From CAVVNP01 sp963800235 (GTDB lineage Bacteria > Actinomycetota > Acidimicrobiia > Acidimicrobiales > Iamiaceae): a DNA stretch of 64,000 nt. Positions 35,116 through 43,488 of this stretch are shown piece by piece; position 1 is the stretch's first letter; each line of letters opens with the position of its first letter. The position numbers were made by a program, and so were the translations under genes. The notes below the pieces were generated by a model. That model was not told the origin of the DNA, searched no databases, and saw nothing but the letters and a program-made list of their open reading frames with translations. Where the stretch lies: contig CAWDAD010000004.1 in assembly GCA_963800235.1 (NCBI GenBank), positions 62,001 to 126,000 on the forward strand, read 5' to 3'.

Positions 35116-36551
35116 GCGCCTCCAGGGAAGGGGAACCGGACGACGGCGGCGCGACCAGCTCGGACACCGACGCAGCCGACCGGGGCGGTGGCGAGGCCCG
35201 CCGGACGCTCTCGCCGGTCGCGCTCGAGCCGATCGACTTCCACCTGCCCGACCTCGACGACCCGGACGTCAGCCTCCGCTCGGTGCTGCACGGCGTCGGG
35301 GTGACCGACGAGGAGATCGGCTCCGCCGAGGCCGAGGGCACCCTCGAGCTGCTGGCGGTCGAGCGGCTGGTCCTGCCCGACCCGCCCCGCTACGACCAGC
35401 ACGAGGTCGCCGAGCGCGCCCGCATGCCCGAGACGGCCGGGGCCACCCTGTGGCGCGCCCTCGGCTTCCCCGACGCGCAGCCCGGGCAGAAGCTGTTCAC
35501 CGAGACCGATGTCGCCATGATGGAGACGGTCGCCGGCCTGCTCGAGCTGGGCATCGCCGAACCGGAGCTGGTGGTGCAGATGGCCCGGGTGATCGGTTCC
35601 TCCATGGCCCGGATCGCCAACGCCCAGATCGACGCCTTCGAGGAGGCCCTGCCGGCCGACCCGGGCGGTCGGGACTCCGCCGACGAGGCCTTCGCGCTGC
35701 GGGCGGGGGCGCTCCTGCCCACCATGCCCCACGTCATGGACTACGTCTGGCGGCGGCACCTCAAGGCGGCGGCGGAGCGCCGCCTGGTGCGGGTGTCGGC
35801 CACGGGCGTGGGCGACTGCATGGCGGTGGGCTTCGTCGACCTCGTCGGCTTCACCGCCCTGTCCCAGCAGGTCGAGCCCCAGGAGCTGGCCCTGATCGTC
35901 GACCGCTTCGAGGTCGTCGCCTACGAGACCGTCGCCGCCCGCGGCGGCCGGGTGGTGAAGATGATCGGCGACGAGGTGATGTTCACCGTCGACCACCCCC
36001 GGGCCGCCGTGGAGATCGCCCTCGACCTGGCGGCGTCGTACCACGAGGACGAGTCGCTGTCGGAGGTGCGGGCCGGCATCGCCTACGGACCGGTGCTCCA
36101 GCGCGAGGCCGACTGCTACGGGCCCGTGGTCAACCGGGCCAGCCGCATCGTCGGCATCGCCTATCCCGGCACGGTGGTGGTCGACGACGACCTGCACGGC
36201 GAGGTCGTCGGGGAGGGCGATGAGGACGAGGCCGATGCCGCGAGCGGTGCCGGCGCCGGGACCGATGCCGACGCCGCGACCCCGGTCGACGGCGACGCCG
36301 CGGCCGATGCCGAGACCGCGACCGATGCCGAGACCGCGACCGACCGCGAGGCCGAGGACGGCGCCGGCACCGAGGGCGGCGACGACGGCGGGGAGCCCGA
36401 GCTCGAGTGGCGGTCGCTGCGCAGCCGCAACCTCAAGGACATCGGCCGGGTGAAGCTGTGGACCGTGCGCCGCCCGGACGATGACGGCGGCGGGGATCGC
36501 CCGTCACTGCGCGAGCGGGCTCGCTCGCGTCGGACCGGGGGCCGCAGCTGA
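35112..36551 (+). CDS. Class III adenylate/guanylate cyclase with N-terminal regulatory domain
   Basis: 479 residues. Residues about 40-210 match the autoinhibitory cyclase regulatory domain known from mycobacterial Rv1264 (GVTDEEIGSAEAEGTLELLA, YDQHEVAERA). The catalytic domain has metal Asp243 (FVDLVGFT), Lys283 and Asp287 (KMIGDE) and Asn341/Arg342 (VVNRASRI). Between two late catalytic strands there is an Asp/Ala/Thr-rich insertion of about 60 residues coded partly by an 18-bp repeat, then LKDIGRVKLW closes the fold. GTG overlaps the upstream stop; GGGAGG is 8 nt upstream. Confidence 0.88.
   Translation: MSASREGEPDDGGATSSDTDAADRGGGEARRTLSPVALEPIDFHLPDLDDPDVSLRSVLHGVGVTDEEIGSAEAEGTLELLAVERLVLPDPPRYDQHEVAERARMPETAGATLWRALGFPDAQPGQKLFTETDVAMMETVAGLLELGIAEPELVVQMARVIGSSMARIANAQIDAFEEALPADPGGRDSADEAFALRAGALLPTMPHVMDYVWRRHLKAAAERRLVRVSATGVGDCMAVGFVDLVGFTALSQQVEPQELALIVDRFEVVAYETVAARGGRVVKMIGDEVMFTVDHPRAAVEIALDLAASYHEDESLSEVRAGIAYGPVLQREADCYGPVVNRASRIVGIAYPGTVVVDDDLHGEVVGEGDEDEADAASGAGAGTDADAATPVDGDAAADAETATDAETATDREAEDGAGTEGGDDGGEPELEWRSLRSRNLKDIGRVKLWTVRRPDDDGGGDRPSLRERARSRRTGGRS
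36306..36341 (+). repeat. Two tandem 18-bp repeats in the cyclase gene
   Basis: GATGCCGAGACCGCGACC occurs twice in tandem, coding DAETAT twice, in the low-complexity insertion of the cyclase domain. Related degenerate units surround it from about 36222 to 36370. Confidence 0.8.
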
Positions 36552-36620
36552 CCGAGATCGTCGGGGCGGCGGGGGCCGTCCCCGGGACGCACCCGATCGG
36601 CGACCGGTAGCGTCCGGCCC

Positions 36621-37409
36621 GTGCGCTGGCGAAGCGGACTGGTGTCGGCGGTCGTGGTGCTCCTGGCCCTGGCCGGGGTGGGTGCCGGGCTCCGCTACGG
36701 GCTGCAGCGCGACGCGCTGGTCCGCACCGGCTCGGTCGACCTGGCCGGCACCACCGAGCAGCCGGCGGGCGTCACCGGGACCTGGACCGAGGTCACCCTG
36801 CCGCCCCCGCCGATCCTGGCGGCCGACGCCCTGTTCGCGAAGACCGCCCTGTTCGCCGAGCCCAACGTGCCCTTCCCCGACGACGTGGTGCTCGACAACC
36901 CGACCTGGGAGAAGCTGCCCCTGGTGTTCGAGGTGCTGGCCCAGCGGGGCGGCTGGGTCCAGGTGCGGGTCAGCATGCGTCCCAACGGCGCCACCGCCTG
37001 GGTCCGGGCCACCGACGTGCGCATCCGGCCGGTGCGGTACCGCATCCAGGTGTCGCTCGGGGCCCACCGGGTCCGGGTGCTGGACGGGACCAAGGTGCTG
37101 CTCGACGAGCCGGCCGTCATCGGCAGGCCCGAGGACCCGACGCCGACCGGCCACTTCTTCGTGGACGGCGTCGTCGACACCCACGACCCGGGCGGACCGT
37201 ACGGTCCGATCCAGATCAGCGTGAGCGGCTTCTCGGACACCCTGACCGAGTTCGGCGGCGGCATCGGCCAGATCGCCATCCACGGCACCAACCAGCCCGA
37301 GCTGCGGGGCACCGCCGCCAGCCACGGCTGCGTCCGGGTCAGCAACGACGCCATCGGCCGGCTGATGTGGCTGGCCCCGACCGGCACCCCGGTCGACATC
37401 GTCGACTGA
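36621..37409 (+). CDS. L,D-transpeptidase (YkuD domain), membrane-anchored
   Basis: 262 residues. An N-terminal TM anchor (SGLVSAVVVLLALAGVGAGL), an SH3-like region, then the YkuD domain with IAIHGTNQPELRG and the catalytic SHGCVRVSN (His, Cys, Arg). Makes 3-3 peptidoglycan cross-links or attaches proteins. TAGCGT ends 7 nt before GTG 36621. Confidence 0.92.
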   Translation: MRWRSGLVSAVVVLLALAGVGAGLRYGLQRDALVRTGSVDLAGTTEQPAGVTGTWTEVTLPPPPILAADALFAKTALFAEPNVPFPDDVVLDNPTWEKLPLVFEVLAQRGGWVQVRVSMRPNGATAWVRATDVRIRPVRYRIQVSLGAHRVRVLDGTKVLLDEPAVIGRPEDPTPTGHFFVDGVVDTHDPGGPYGPIQISVSGFSDTLTEFGGGIGQIAIHGTNQPELRGTAASHGCVRVSNDAIGRLMWLAPTGTPVDIVD

Positions 37410-37429
37410 CCACGCCCCAGGGGCCGCGA

Positions 37430-40081
37430 TCAGTCGGCCAGGGCGATGGTGGCGATGCCGTGGGGGCGCAGCTCGACGGACCCCTCGAAGGGGGCGACCA
37501 CCCGTCCGGCCAGGTCGACCAGGTGACCGCGGCGCCCCTCGACGGCGACGGTCGCCGGCGCGCCGGTCGGGTTGAAGACCCGGACCTCGAGCCGGCCCTG
37601 CACCCGGCGAACCGACGAGACCTGGGCGCCGGTGACCGAGAGCGGGCTGCCGGACTCGGCCGAGGTCGACGGGGCACCGCCACCGGGACGGGCCACCAGC
37701 AGCGGCAGGAAGCCGTCGTCGGCCAGCGCGTACGGGTCGAGGTCGTCGCCCACCTCGACCGCGTACCGCAGCACCTGGCGGCCCGGCATCTGGGCGTCGG
37801 GGGTGGCGATGTGGGGCCCGGCGGGGGTCGGGCGCAGCTCCATCGGACCCTCGGAGATCAGCCCGGTGCACCGCAACAGGGTCAGTGCCAGCGCCCCGGC
37901 CCGGCCGTCGGCGTCGACGTCGACCAGCTCGTACTCGAGCAGCCCCTCGTGGGCGACGGCCAGACCACCGGCGGTGACGAAGCGTCGCGACGGGAAGGTG
38001 GGCAGCCCGTGCTCGGTCGGTCCGCCCTCGGCGGTGACCCCTCGCTCGACCACCGTGAAGGCGCACTCGGCGCGCGACCGGTCGGTGCGACGGGGAAGCG
38101 GGAACCAGGCGCGGAGGCGGTGGTCCTCGCTGCGGTCGTCGAGCCCGACGGTCACCCGGACCAGCCGCTCGCCGGCCCGCAGCTCGAGGATGGTGGCCAC
38201 CTCGGTGCACACGGCGCCGACCCGCGCGCCGTCGTGGACCCTCGCCGGCCACTCGTAGGTCGCGTCGATGCGCAGGCGGGCCACCACCGGCCCGGGCTCG
38301 ACCACGGTGATCGAGACCGAGTCCGGGTGGTGGATGACCCGGTCGGTCGCCGGCGGGTTGTAGTTGTAGGTGTCGCCGGCGTCACCGTCGTCGACCAGGC
38401 GACCGAGGCCGGCATGGCCGTCGAGCGACCAGGTGCCGTCGGTCGGATCGACCGCCACCGCCACGAGCCCGTTGGTCAGCGACCGCCCGTCGTCACCCGC
38501 GCGCACCGGCTCGACCCCGGCGCCGGCGGTGAGCGCCGCGTCGAGCACCCGGCGCCAACCGAGGCCGGGCACGTCGTCGATCCGGGCCAGCACCTCCTGC
38601 TCGGGCGAACGGACCTTGGTGATGGTGACGGTGGCGTCGTCGGCCACCTCGGCCAGCAGCTGGTCGAGCTGGTCGAGGATCGGGCCGGCCAGCGCCGGCC
38701 GCAGCTCGGCGCCGTCGGCCAGGAGCGTGACGTCGACGCCCCCGTCGGCCGCCTCGATCTCGGCGGCGCGGACCCACGGGTCCTGCTCGACCTCGCTCTG
38801 CAGGACGGCGCAGGCCTGCCGGGCGGCCACTCGGCGGATGACCTCGCGCTCGGGCCGCGCGGACAGCTGCTGGGTCCCGGCCGGGGCCTCGGTGCCCGGC
38901 AGGGTGAGGCGGACCACGCCGCCGCGGGTCCGCGCCGCCGGGTTCAGCACCAGCGGCCGATCGCCGCCGACGGCTCGGGCGGCGGCCGCCAGCGCTCGCC
39001 GGGTCAGTCCGTCGGCCAGGTCGCGGGCCTCGTCGAAGCGGTGCAGCACCGCCCGCCCGACCTCGTCGACCGAGCAGGCGCAGATCGAGTCGTGGGCGGC
39101 GTTGCGGATCACCTGCAGCCACGCCTCGTCCAGGAAGGAGGCCGGCCAGGCCTCGGGGTCGAGGTAGAGGGCGGAGAGCGGCTCGGCGCAGCGCTCGAGG
39201 GCGCGGGTGGCCCGGGCCTCCGCCTGGTGGACGTCGACCCGGTTCGAGGCGACGCCCATGAGCAGGTTGCTGCGGCTGCCCGACCGCAGCTCGCCCTGCC
39301 ACCGGGGCAGGCCGTCGGTGCGACCGGACCGGACGTGGTCGGTCAGCGAGGTGATGGAGAAGTCGAAGTCCTCGCTGACGGCGTTGGCCTCCTCCAGCAC
39401 CCGGGGCAGGAACGCCCGGGGCCGGAGGTGGTCGGTGCCGTTCATCCAGAGCACGGCGTCGCCGGCCAGCGGCCCCTGCTCGTCGACGTAGCGCCCGACC
39501 CGGGCGAGCAGGTCCTTGGCGTCGTCGAGGAGCACCGCGCCGTTGCTGTACCCGGTCGGCAGGAACGTCGCCCGGACGGTCGTGCCGTCGGGCGCCTCCC
39601 ACCAGAACGCCTCGGCGTCGACCCCCGACGGCACGCCGCGCCACACCACCGCGTGGTCCAGCCCGAACTGGTCGAGGATCTGTGGCATCTGGGCGATGTG
39701 GCCGAACATGTCGGGCAGGTAGCCGAGCGGCATGGCGCCGCCGAACTCGGTGGCCCGGGCCCGTCCCAGCTCGAGGTCGCGGACGATGGTCTCGCCCGAG
39801 ACCAGGAACTCGTCCATCAGGATGTACCAGGGCCCCATGCTGAGTCGCCCGGACCCGGCCAGCGCCCGCAGGCGCCCCGCGTGCTCGGGCCGGACCGCCA
39901 GGTAGTCGTCCACCACCGCCATCTGCCCGTCGAGCAGGAAGTGGCTGAAGGCGGGATCGGCCTCCAGCAGGTCGAGCAGCTCGTCGACCAGGTCGACCAG
40001 CTTCAGCCGGAAGGACTGGAAGGAGCGGTACCACTCCCGGTCCCAGTGGGTGTGGGGGACCACGTGCACGGGGCGAGCCAT
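37430..40081 (-). CDS. GH38-family alpha-mannosidase
   Basis: 883 residues, cytoplasmic (no signal peptide). VVPHTHWDREW (His10, His12, Asp14) starts the zinc site; GYLPDMFGHIAQMPQIL carries the nucleophile Asp; NAAHDSICACSVDEVG gives a further zinc His. The C-terminal half is the usual beta-rich set of domains. Hydrolyses alpha-mannosides or related glycans. Reads toward the L,D-transpeptidase with a 20-nt gap. Confidence 0.92.
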   Translation of the reverse strand: MARPVHVVPHTHWDREWYRSFQSFRLKLVDLVDELLDLLEADPAFSHFLLDGQMAVVDDYLAVRPEHAGRLRALAGSGRLSMGPWYILMDEFLVSGETIVRDLELGRARATEFGGAMPLGYLPDMFGHIAQMPQILDQFGLDHAVVWRGVPSGVDAEAFWWEAPDGTTVRATFLPTGYSNGAVLLDDAKDLLARVGRYVDEQGPLAGDAVLWMNGTDHLRPRAFLPRVLEEANAVSEDFDFSITSLTDHVRSGRTDGLPRWQGELRSGSRSNLLMGVASNRVDVHQAEARATRALERCAEPLSALYLDPEAWPASFLDEAWLQVIRNAAHDSICACSVDEVGRAVLHRFDEARDLADGLTRRALAAAARAVGGDRPLVLNPAARTRGGVVRLTLPGTEAPAGTQQLSARPEREVIRRVAARQACAVLQSEVEQDPWVRAAEIEAADGGVDVTLLADGAELRPALAGPILDQLDQLLAEVADDATVTITKVRSPEQEVLARIDDVPGLGWRRVLDAALTAGAGVEPVRAGDDGRSLTNGLVAVAVDPTDGTWSLDGHAGLGRLVDDGDAGDTYNYNPPATDRVIHHPDSVSITVVEPGPVVARLRIDATYEWPARVHDGARVGAVCTEVATILELRAGERLVRVTVGLDDRSEDHRLRAWFPLPRRTDRSRAECAFTVVERGVTAEGGPTEHGLPTFPSRRFVTAGGLAVAHEGLLEYELVDVDADGRAGALALTLLRCTGLISEGPMELRPTPAGPHIATPDAQMPGRQVLRYAVEVGDDLDPYALADDGFLPLLVARPGGGAPSTSAESGSPLSVTGAQVSSVRRVQGRLEVRVFNPTGAPATVAVEGRRGHLVDLAGRVVAPFEGSVELRPHGIATIALAD

Positions 40082-40143
40082 GGCCCCGTGTCTACTCCTC
40101 GGCCGCCTCGGGCCGGGGCCCCTCGTCGGGCGGCGATGCCCCC

Positions 40144-40515
40144 TCAGGCGGCCGTGACCAGCGAGTGGGCCAGGTCGCTGGTCGCGGCGTAGACGACCCG
40201 GGCGACGGTGGACGGCGCCAGGCCGAGGAAGGTCAGCGGGGAGGTGCGGACGACGAACTGCTCGGCCCGGTCGAGGGCGGCGTAGGCGACCTCGTCGGCG
40301 GCGTCGAGCACGCCGAGGCCGGCCACCCGCACGACCGCGGCGCCGCCGGACGCGGCGAGGCCCAGACCGGGGATCGTCGGGGCCGGGCGGCGGGACGGGC
40401 GGGCGGCGGACCCCAGCGGAGGGGCGGGCCGCCGGGCGACGCGGGCCGGGCTCGCGGGCGAGGGGCGGCTGGCCGCGGGGAAGCGGACGGTTGGAGGGTG
40501 GTGCGCAGCGGCCAT
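40144..40515 (-). CDS. Hypothetical protein, 123 residues
   Basis: Not recognised. The first 50 residues are Pro/Ala/Arg-rich; residues 60-123 form a plausible amphipathic helical domain (VLDAADEVAYAALDRAEQFV, FLGLAPSTVARVVYA). No signal peptide or clear TM helix. It lies alone between GH38 and the RpiB-like gene. Coding is likely but not certain because other frames are also open here. Confidence 0.5.
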   Translation of the reverse strand: MAAAHHPPTVRFPAASRPSPASPARVARRPAPPLGSAARPSRRPAPTIPGLGLAASGGAAVVRVAGLGVLDAADEVAYAALDRAEQFVVRTSPLTFLGLAPSTVARVVYAATSDLAHSLVTAA

Positions 40516-40670
40516 GCGGGCACGGTACGCCCGGGCCGTTTCGCGCGGGTCGCGGCCCTGTGGCGGCGGTGTGAACGCCGTCTCGAGCTCTCCTGACGCG
40601 GCACCGGTACGGTCAGCCGCCCGGCCGTCGCCGCTGACCCGAGCACCCCGAGCACCCCGAGGAGCCTGTC

Positions 40671-41081
40671 GTGAGGATCGCCTTCGGCACCGACGAGCGC
40701 ACCGCCGTCACCGACCACGTCGAGCAGGCGCTGGCCGAGGCGGGCCACCGGGTGCTGGTCGAGGGTCGGGGCGACGCCTGGCCCGACGTCGGCCGCCGGG
40801 TCGGCGAGGCGGTGGCGAGCGGCGCCGCCGACCTGGGGGTGGTGTGCTGCTGGACCGGCACCGGGGTGGCCATGGCCGCCACCAAGGTGCCCGGGGCGCG
40901 GGCGGCGCTGTGCACCGACGCCGCCACCGCGGCGGGGGCCCGCCGCTGGAACGACGCCAACGTGCTGGCCATCGGGTTGCGGCTCACCTCGGCGACGGTC
41001 GCCGACGAGCTGCTCGCCGCCTTCCTCACGACCGGTCCCGACACCGACGAGCTCGGCAACGTCGCCAAGCTCGACGGGTAG
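40671..41081 (+). CDS. RpiB/LacAB-family sugar-phosphate isomerase
   Basis: 136 residues. The catalytic-Cys region is VVCCWTGTGVAMAATKVPGA, followed by RRWNDANVLAIGLRLTS. The family interconverts ribose/ribulose 5-phosphate or related sugars. GTG 40671 has GAGGAG just upstream; TACGGT lies further upstream. Followed closely by a GYD protein gene that has its own -10-like TAGCGT. Confidence 0.85.
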   Translation: MRIAFGTDERTAVTDHVEQALAEAGHRVLVEGRGDAWPDVGRRVGEAVASGAADLGVVCCWTGTGVAMAATKVPGARAALCTDAATAAGARRWNDANVLAIGLRLTSATVADELLAAFLTTGPDTDELGNVAKLDG

Positions 41082-41090
41082 CGTGCCGCG

Positions 41091-41405
41091 ATGCCCAAGT
41101 TCGTCATGCTCTCCAACCTCGGGCCCGACGGTCACGCCCGCCTCCGCGATGCACCGGAGCGGCTGAAGGAGGTCAACCACGACGTCGAGGCCATGGGCGT
41201 CAAGGTGCTCGAGCAGTTCGCCCTGCTCGGCGTCTACGACTTCCTCAACATCCTGGAGGCCCCCGACGAGATCACCATGGCGAAGGTGGCCAGCACCCTG
41301 TCGGCCCGGGGCACGTTGAAGACGGTCACGCTGGCGGCGATCGACGTCGACGACTTCATCGCCGCCATGGGCGAGGGCGCCGGGAGCGACGAGCCGGCGG
41401 GCTAG
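41091..41405 (+). CDS. GYD-domain protein
   Basis: 104 residues of ferredoxin-like fold. KFVMLSNLGPDGHARLRDAP and LEQFALLGVYDFLNILEAPD are the family motifs; the usual GYD is GVYD here. Function of the family is unknown. TAGCGT ends 6 nt before ATG 41091, overlapping the upstream stop codon. Confidence 0.85.
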   Translation: MPKFVMLSNLGPDGHARLRDAPERLKEVNHDVEAMGVKVLEQFALLGVYDFLNILEAPDEITMAKVASTLSARGTLKTVTLAAIDVDDFIAAMGEGAGSDEPAG

Positions 41406-41429
41406 CGAACCGGCCGGGGATCGGCCGGC

Positions 41430-41660
41430 TCAGATCCACCACATCGACTTGTGCTCCCGGCGCACCACGTCGTGCCGGAACTCGCCGGGCAGCACCTCGC
41501 CGTCGGAGCGGCGGCGCAGCCGGACCCCCGTCTCTCCGACCTCCTCGATGGTGAAGCCGCCGGTCCACGACCCGTCGAACCGGTCCCGCACCTCGACCCG
41601 GGTGCCCGCTCGGAGGTTCCTCGCCGTCCCGGTCGCCGCTGGTTCGGGCGCATCCGCCAT
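41430..41660 (-). CDS. Small hypothetical protein, SH3/Tudor-like
   Basis: 76 residues, soluble. GTRVEVRDRFDGSWTGGFTI and VRLRRRSDGEVLPGEF look like a small beta-barrel of the kind that binds peptides or nucleic acid; the C-terminus is KSMWWI. I do not recognise a named family. Lies between the GYD gene (convergent) and osmC (same strand, 11-nt gap). Confidence 0.7.
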   Translation of the reverse strand: MADAPEPAATGTARNLRAGTRVEVRDRFDGSWTGGFTIEEVGETGVRLRRRSDGEVLPGEFRHDVVRREHKSMWWI

Positions 41661-41671
41661 CGGCGCCGACC

Positions 41672-42226
41672 CTACGCCTGCGCCGGGCGAGGCGCGGGCC
41701 GCACCCTCGGGTCACCACCCGGGCCGGACTCGGTCGCGCCGGCGGCCGGCTCCGGGCCGGCGACGCGCTCGAAGGTGGGCTCCACCACCACCTCGGTGCG
41801 CAGGCTGCTGGCGATGAAGCACTCCCGGTGGGCCACCTCGGTCAGGTGCCGGAGCCGGTCGTCGTCGGGCCCGTCGACCAGCACCACGTGCGGGCGCAGC
41901 TCGATGCGGGTGAGGCACATCGGGCGCCGGTCCTCGGGCATCTCGCCCGTGGCCCGGTCGGTGTAGCCGACCACGTCGATGCGGGCCCGGGCCGCCACCG
42001 CCAGGAACGACAGGAGCTGGCAGGACGCGGCGGCCGAGACCAGGAGCTGCTCGGGGTTGAGCCGCTCCGGATCGCCGCGGAAGGCCGGGTCCGAGCTGAG
42101 CTCGAGCTCGATGCCGGACGGGCCGATCCGGGTCCGGTGGTCTCGCCCGTAGGTCTCGTACCCGGCGCCGGTCGAGCCGGCCCATGACACCTCGGCCGAG
42201 TAGTGGTGGACCGGTGGCCTGGTCAC
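41672..42226 (-). CDS. OsmC-family peroxiredoxin-like protein
   Basis: 184 residues. Both redox cysteines are present: AAASCQLLSFLAVAAR and HRECFIASSL. The N-terminus HHYSAEVSWAG is typical. Reduces organic hydroperoxides in characterised members. The frame continues upstream, but GTG 42226 gives the family start. A 32-residue Pro/Gly-rich tail is extra. Confidence 0.88.
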   Translation of the reverse strand: MTRPPVHHYSAEVSWAGSTGAGYETYGRDHRTRIGPSGIELELSSDPAFRGDPERLNPEQLLVSAAASCQLLSFLAVAARARIDVVGYTDRATGEMPEDRRPMCLTRIELRPHVVLVDGPDDDRLRHLTEVAHRECFIASSLRTEVVVEPTFERVAGPEPAAGATESGPGGDPRVRPAPRPAQA

Positions 42227-42230
42227 CGGC

Positions 42231-42671
42231 TCAGCGGGACGCCGGGAGGAGCGCAGCGACCAGCGCGAACCCGGCCAGGAGGCGGCCGAGCGTCGTGGGG
42301 CCGACGGCCCGGTGCCCGTCGCCGGCGGCGCGGTGGCCGCCACCCGCGCCCTCCGCGTCATCGGCGTCGTCCCCGCATCTGCCGGTGAGAGCCGGGAACG
42401 AACAGGCGGTCCGGTCCCCGAGCACCGAGAAGGCCGACCACGACGACAGGATCGAGCCGGCGGAGCCGATCGACAGGATCGAGCCGGCCGAGCCGATCGA
42501 CAGGATCGAGCCGGCCGAGCCGATCGACAGGATCGAGCCGGCCGACCCGATCGACAGCAGGCTGCCCGCGCTGAGCACGGAGAGGTCGCTCGCCGAGGAC
42601 AGGATCGAGAGGTCGCTGTCCTTGCTCAACCACGACCGGTGGGCACCGGGCTGGCGATCGAGGCCGACCAT
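42231..42671 (-). CDS. Serine-triad repeat protein with C-terminal TM helix
   Basis: 146 residues. From residue 14 to about 85 serine occurs at every third position: WLS KDS DLS ILS SAS DLS VLS AGS LLS IGS AGS ILS and so on, with IGSAGSILS repeated four times. This could form a very regular beta-solenoid or extended helix. Then a Gly/Asp/His-rich linker and a hydrophobic helix (LLAGFALVAALL) at the C-terminus. TACCAT ends 6 nt before ATG 42671, supporting expression. The opposite strand is also open but gives a charged, nonsense-like protein. Family not recognised by name. Confidence 0.7.
   Translation of the reverse strand: MVGLDRQPGAHRSWLSKDSDLSILSSASDLSVLSAGSLLSIGSAGSILSIGSAGSILSIGSAGSILSIGSAGSILSSWSAFSVLGDRTACSFPALTGRCGDDADDAEGAGGGHRAAGDGHRAVGPTTLGRLLAGFALVAALLPASR
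42441..42557 (-). repeat. 27-bp tandem repeat coding IGSAGSILS units
   Basis: Three near-identical 27-bp units start at 42468, 42495 and 42522, flanked by partial units. The near identity at third codon positions suggests recent expansion by slippage or recombination. Confidence 0.9.
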
Positions 42672-42729
42672 GGCCGCATGGTACCGGGGTGGCTCCGCCG
42701 GCTCCGGGCCACCGCTAGGGTCGCCCGCG

Positions 42730-43434
42730 GTGGCTGCGACCGCACCTGTCCTGCGCAGGTCCCTCAAGGGGAAGGGCCCGTCGCTCACGGTGGAGCGGGG
42801 GCTGTGGGCCGAGGGCCACCGCACGGTCGTCGGCATCGACGAGGTCGGCCGGGGGAGCTGGGCCGGCCCGCTCACCATCGGTGCGGCCGTCCTCCCGGCC
42901 GATCGCCGGGTGTACAAGGTCCGCGACTCCAAGGCCCTCACCGAGCGCGAGCGGGAGGCGCTGTTCGACCGGATCGCGGGGTGGTGCGTCACCTGGTCGG
43001 TGGGGCACGCCTCCCACCGCGAGTGCGACGACCTCGGCATGTCCGAGGCCCAGCGGCTGGCCGCCCGCCGGGCCATCGCCGGCCTCGGCGTCGAGCCCGA
43101 CCAGGTGCTGCTCGACGGCAAGTGGGACTTCGTCGGCTCCGGCAACGTCACCCGCATCGTGAAGGGCGACGCCCGGTGCCTGTCGATCTCGGCGGCGTCG
43201 ATCCTCGCCAAGGTCACCCGCGACCGCATCATGCGGGCCGAGGCCGACCACTACCCGGGCTACGACTTCGAGTTCAACAAGGGCTACCCGTGCCCCCGCC
43301 ACCGCGTCGCCCTCCGGGGCATCGGACCGTCGGCCATCCACCGGCGCAGCTGGGCGTTCATGGACGACCTGCCCTGGAACGGCGTCCGCCGCCAGCGGCC
43401 GGTCAGCGCCCAGGGCAGCCTGTTCGACGACTGA
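42730..43434 (+). CDS. rnhB: Ribonuclease HII
   Basis: 234 residues. VVGIDEVGRGSWAGPL holds the first two acidic catalytic residues; LLDGKWDF and SILAKVTRDRIM are also typical; YDFEFNKGYPCPRHRVAL follows. Removes RNA primers and misincorporated ribonucleotides. GTG 42730 is 8 nt after TAGGGT; the long open frame upstream is the antisense of the repeat gene. Confidence 0.94.
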   Translation: MAATAPVLRRSLKGKGPSLTVERGLWAEGHRTVVGIDEVGRGSWAGPLTIGAAVLPADRRVYKVRDSKALTEREREALFDRIAGWCVTWSVGHASHRECDDLGMSEAQRLAARRAIAGLGVEPDQVLLDGKWDFVGSGNVTRIVKGDARCLSISAASILAKVTRDRIMRAEADHYPGYDFEFNKGYPCPRHRVALRGIGPSAIHRRSWAFMDDLPWNGVRRQRPVSAQGSLFDD

Positions 43435-43488
43435 TCGCCGCCCGCCACCCGACCGGGGCCAGCGGGGCAGCTCGGCCGGACCGGAAGG

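Noticed and set aside
42184..42729. Plus-strand frame over the serine-repeat gene joined to rnhB
   Set aside because: Gives charged IEPAEPIDR repeats with no relation to RNase HII, whose homology begins near GTG 42730; the minus-strand reading has a promoter box and regular hydrophobic/serine pattern.
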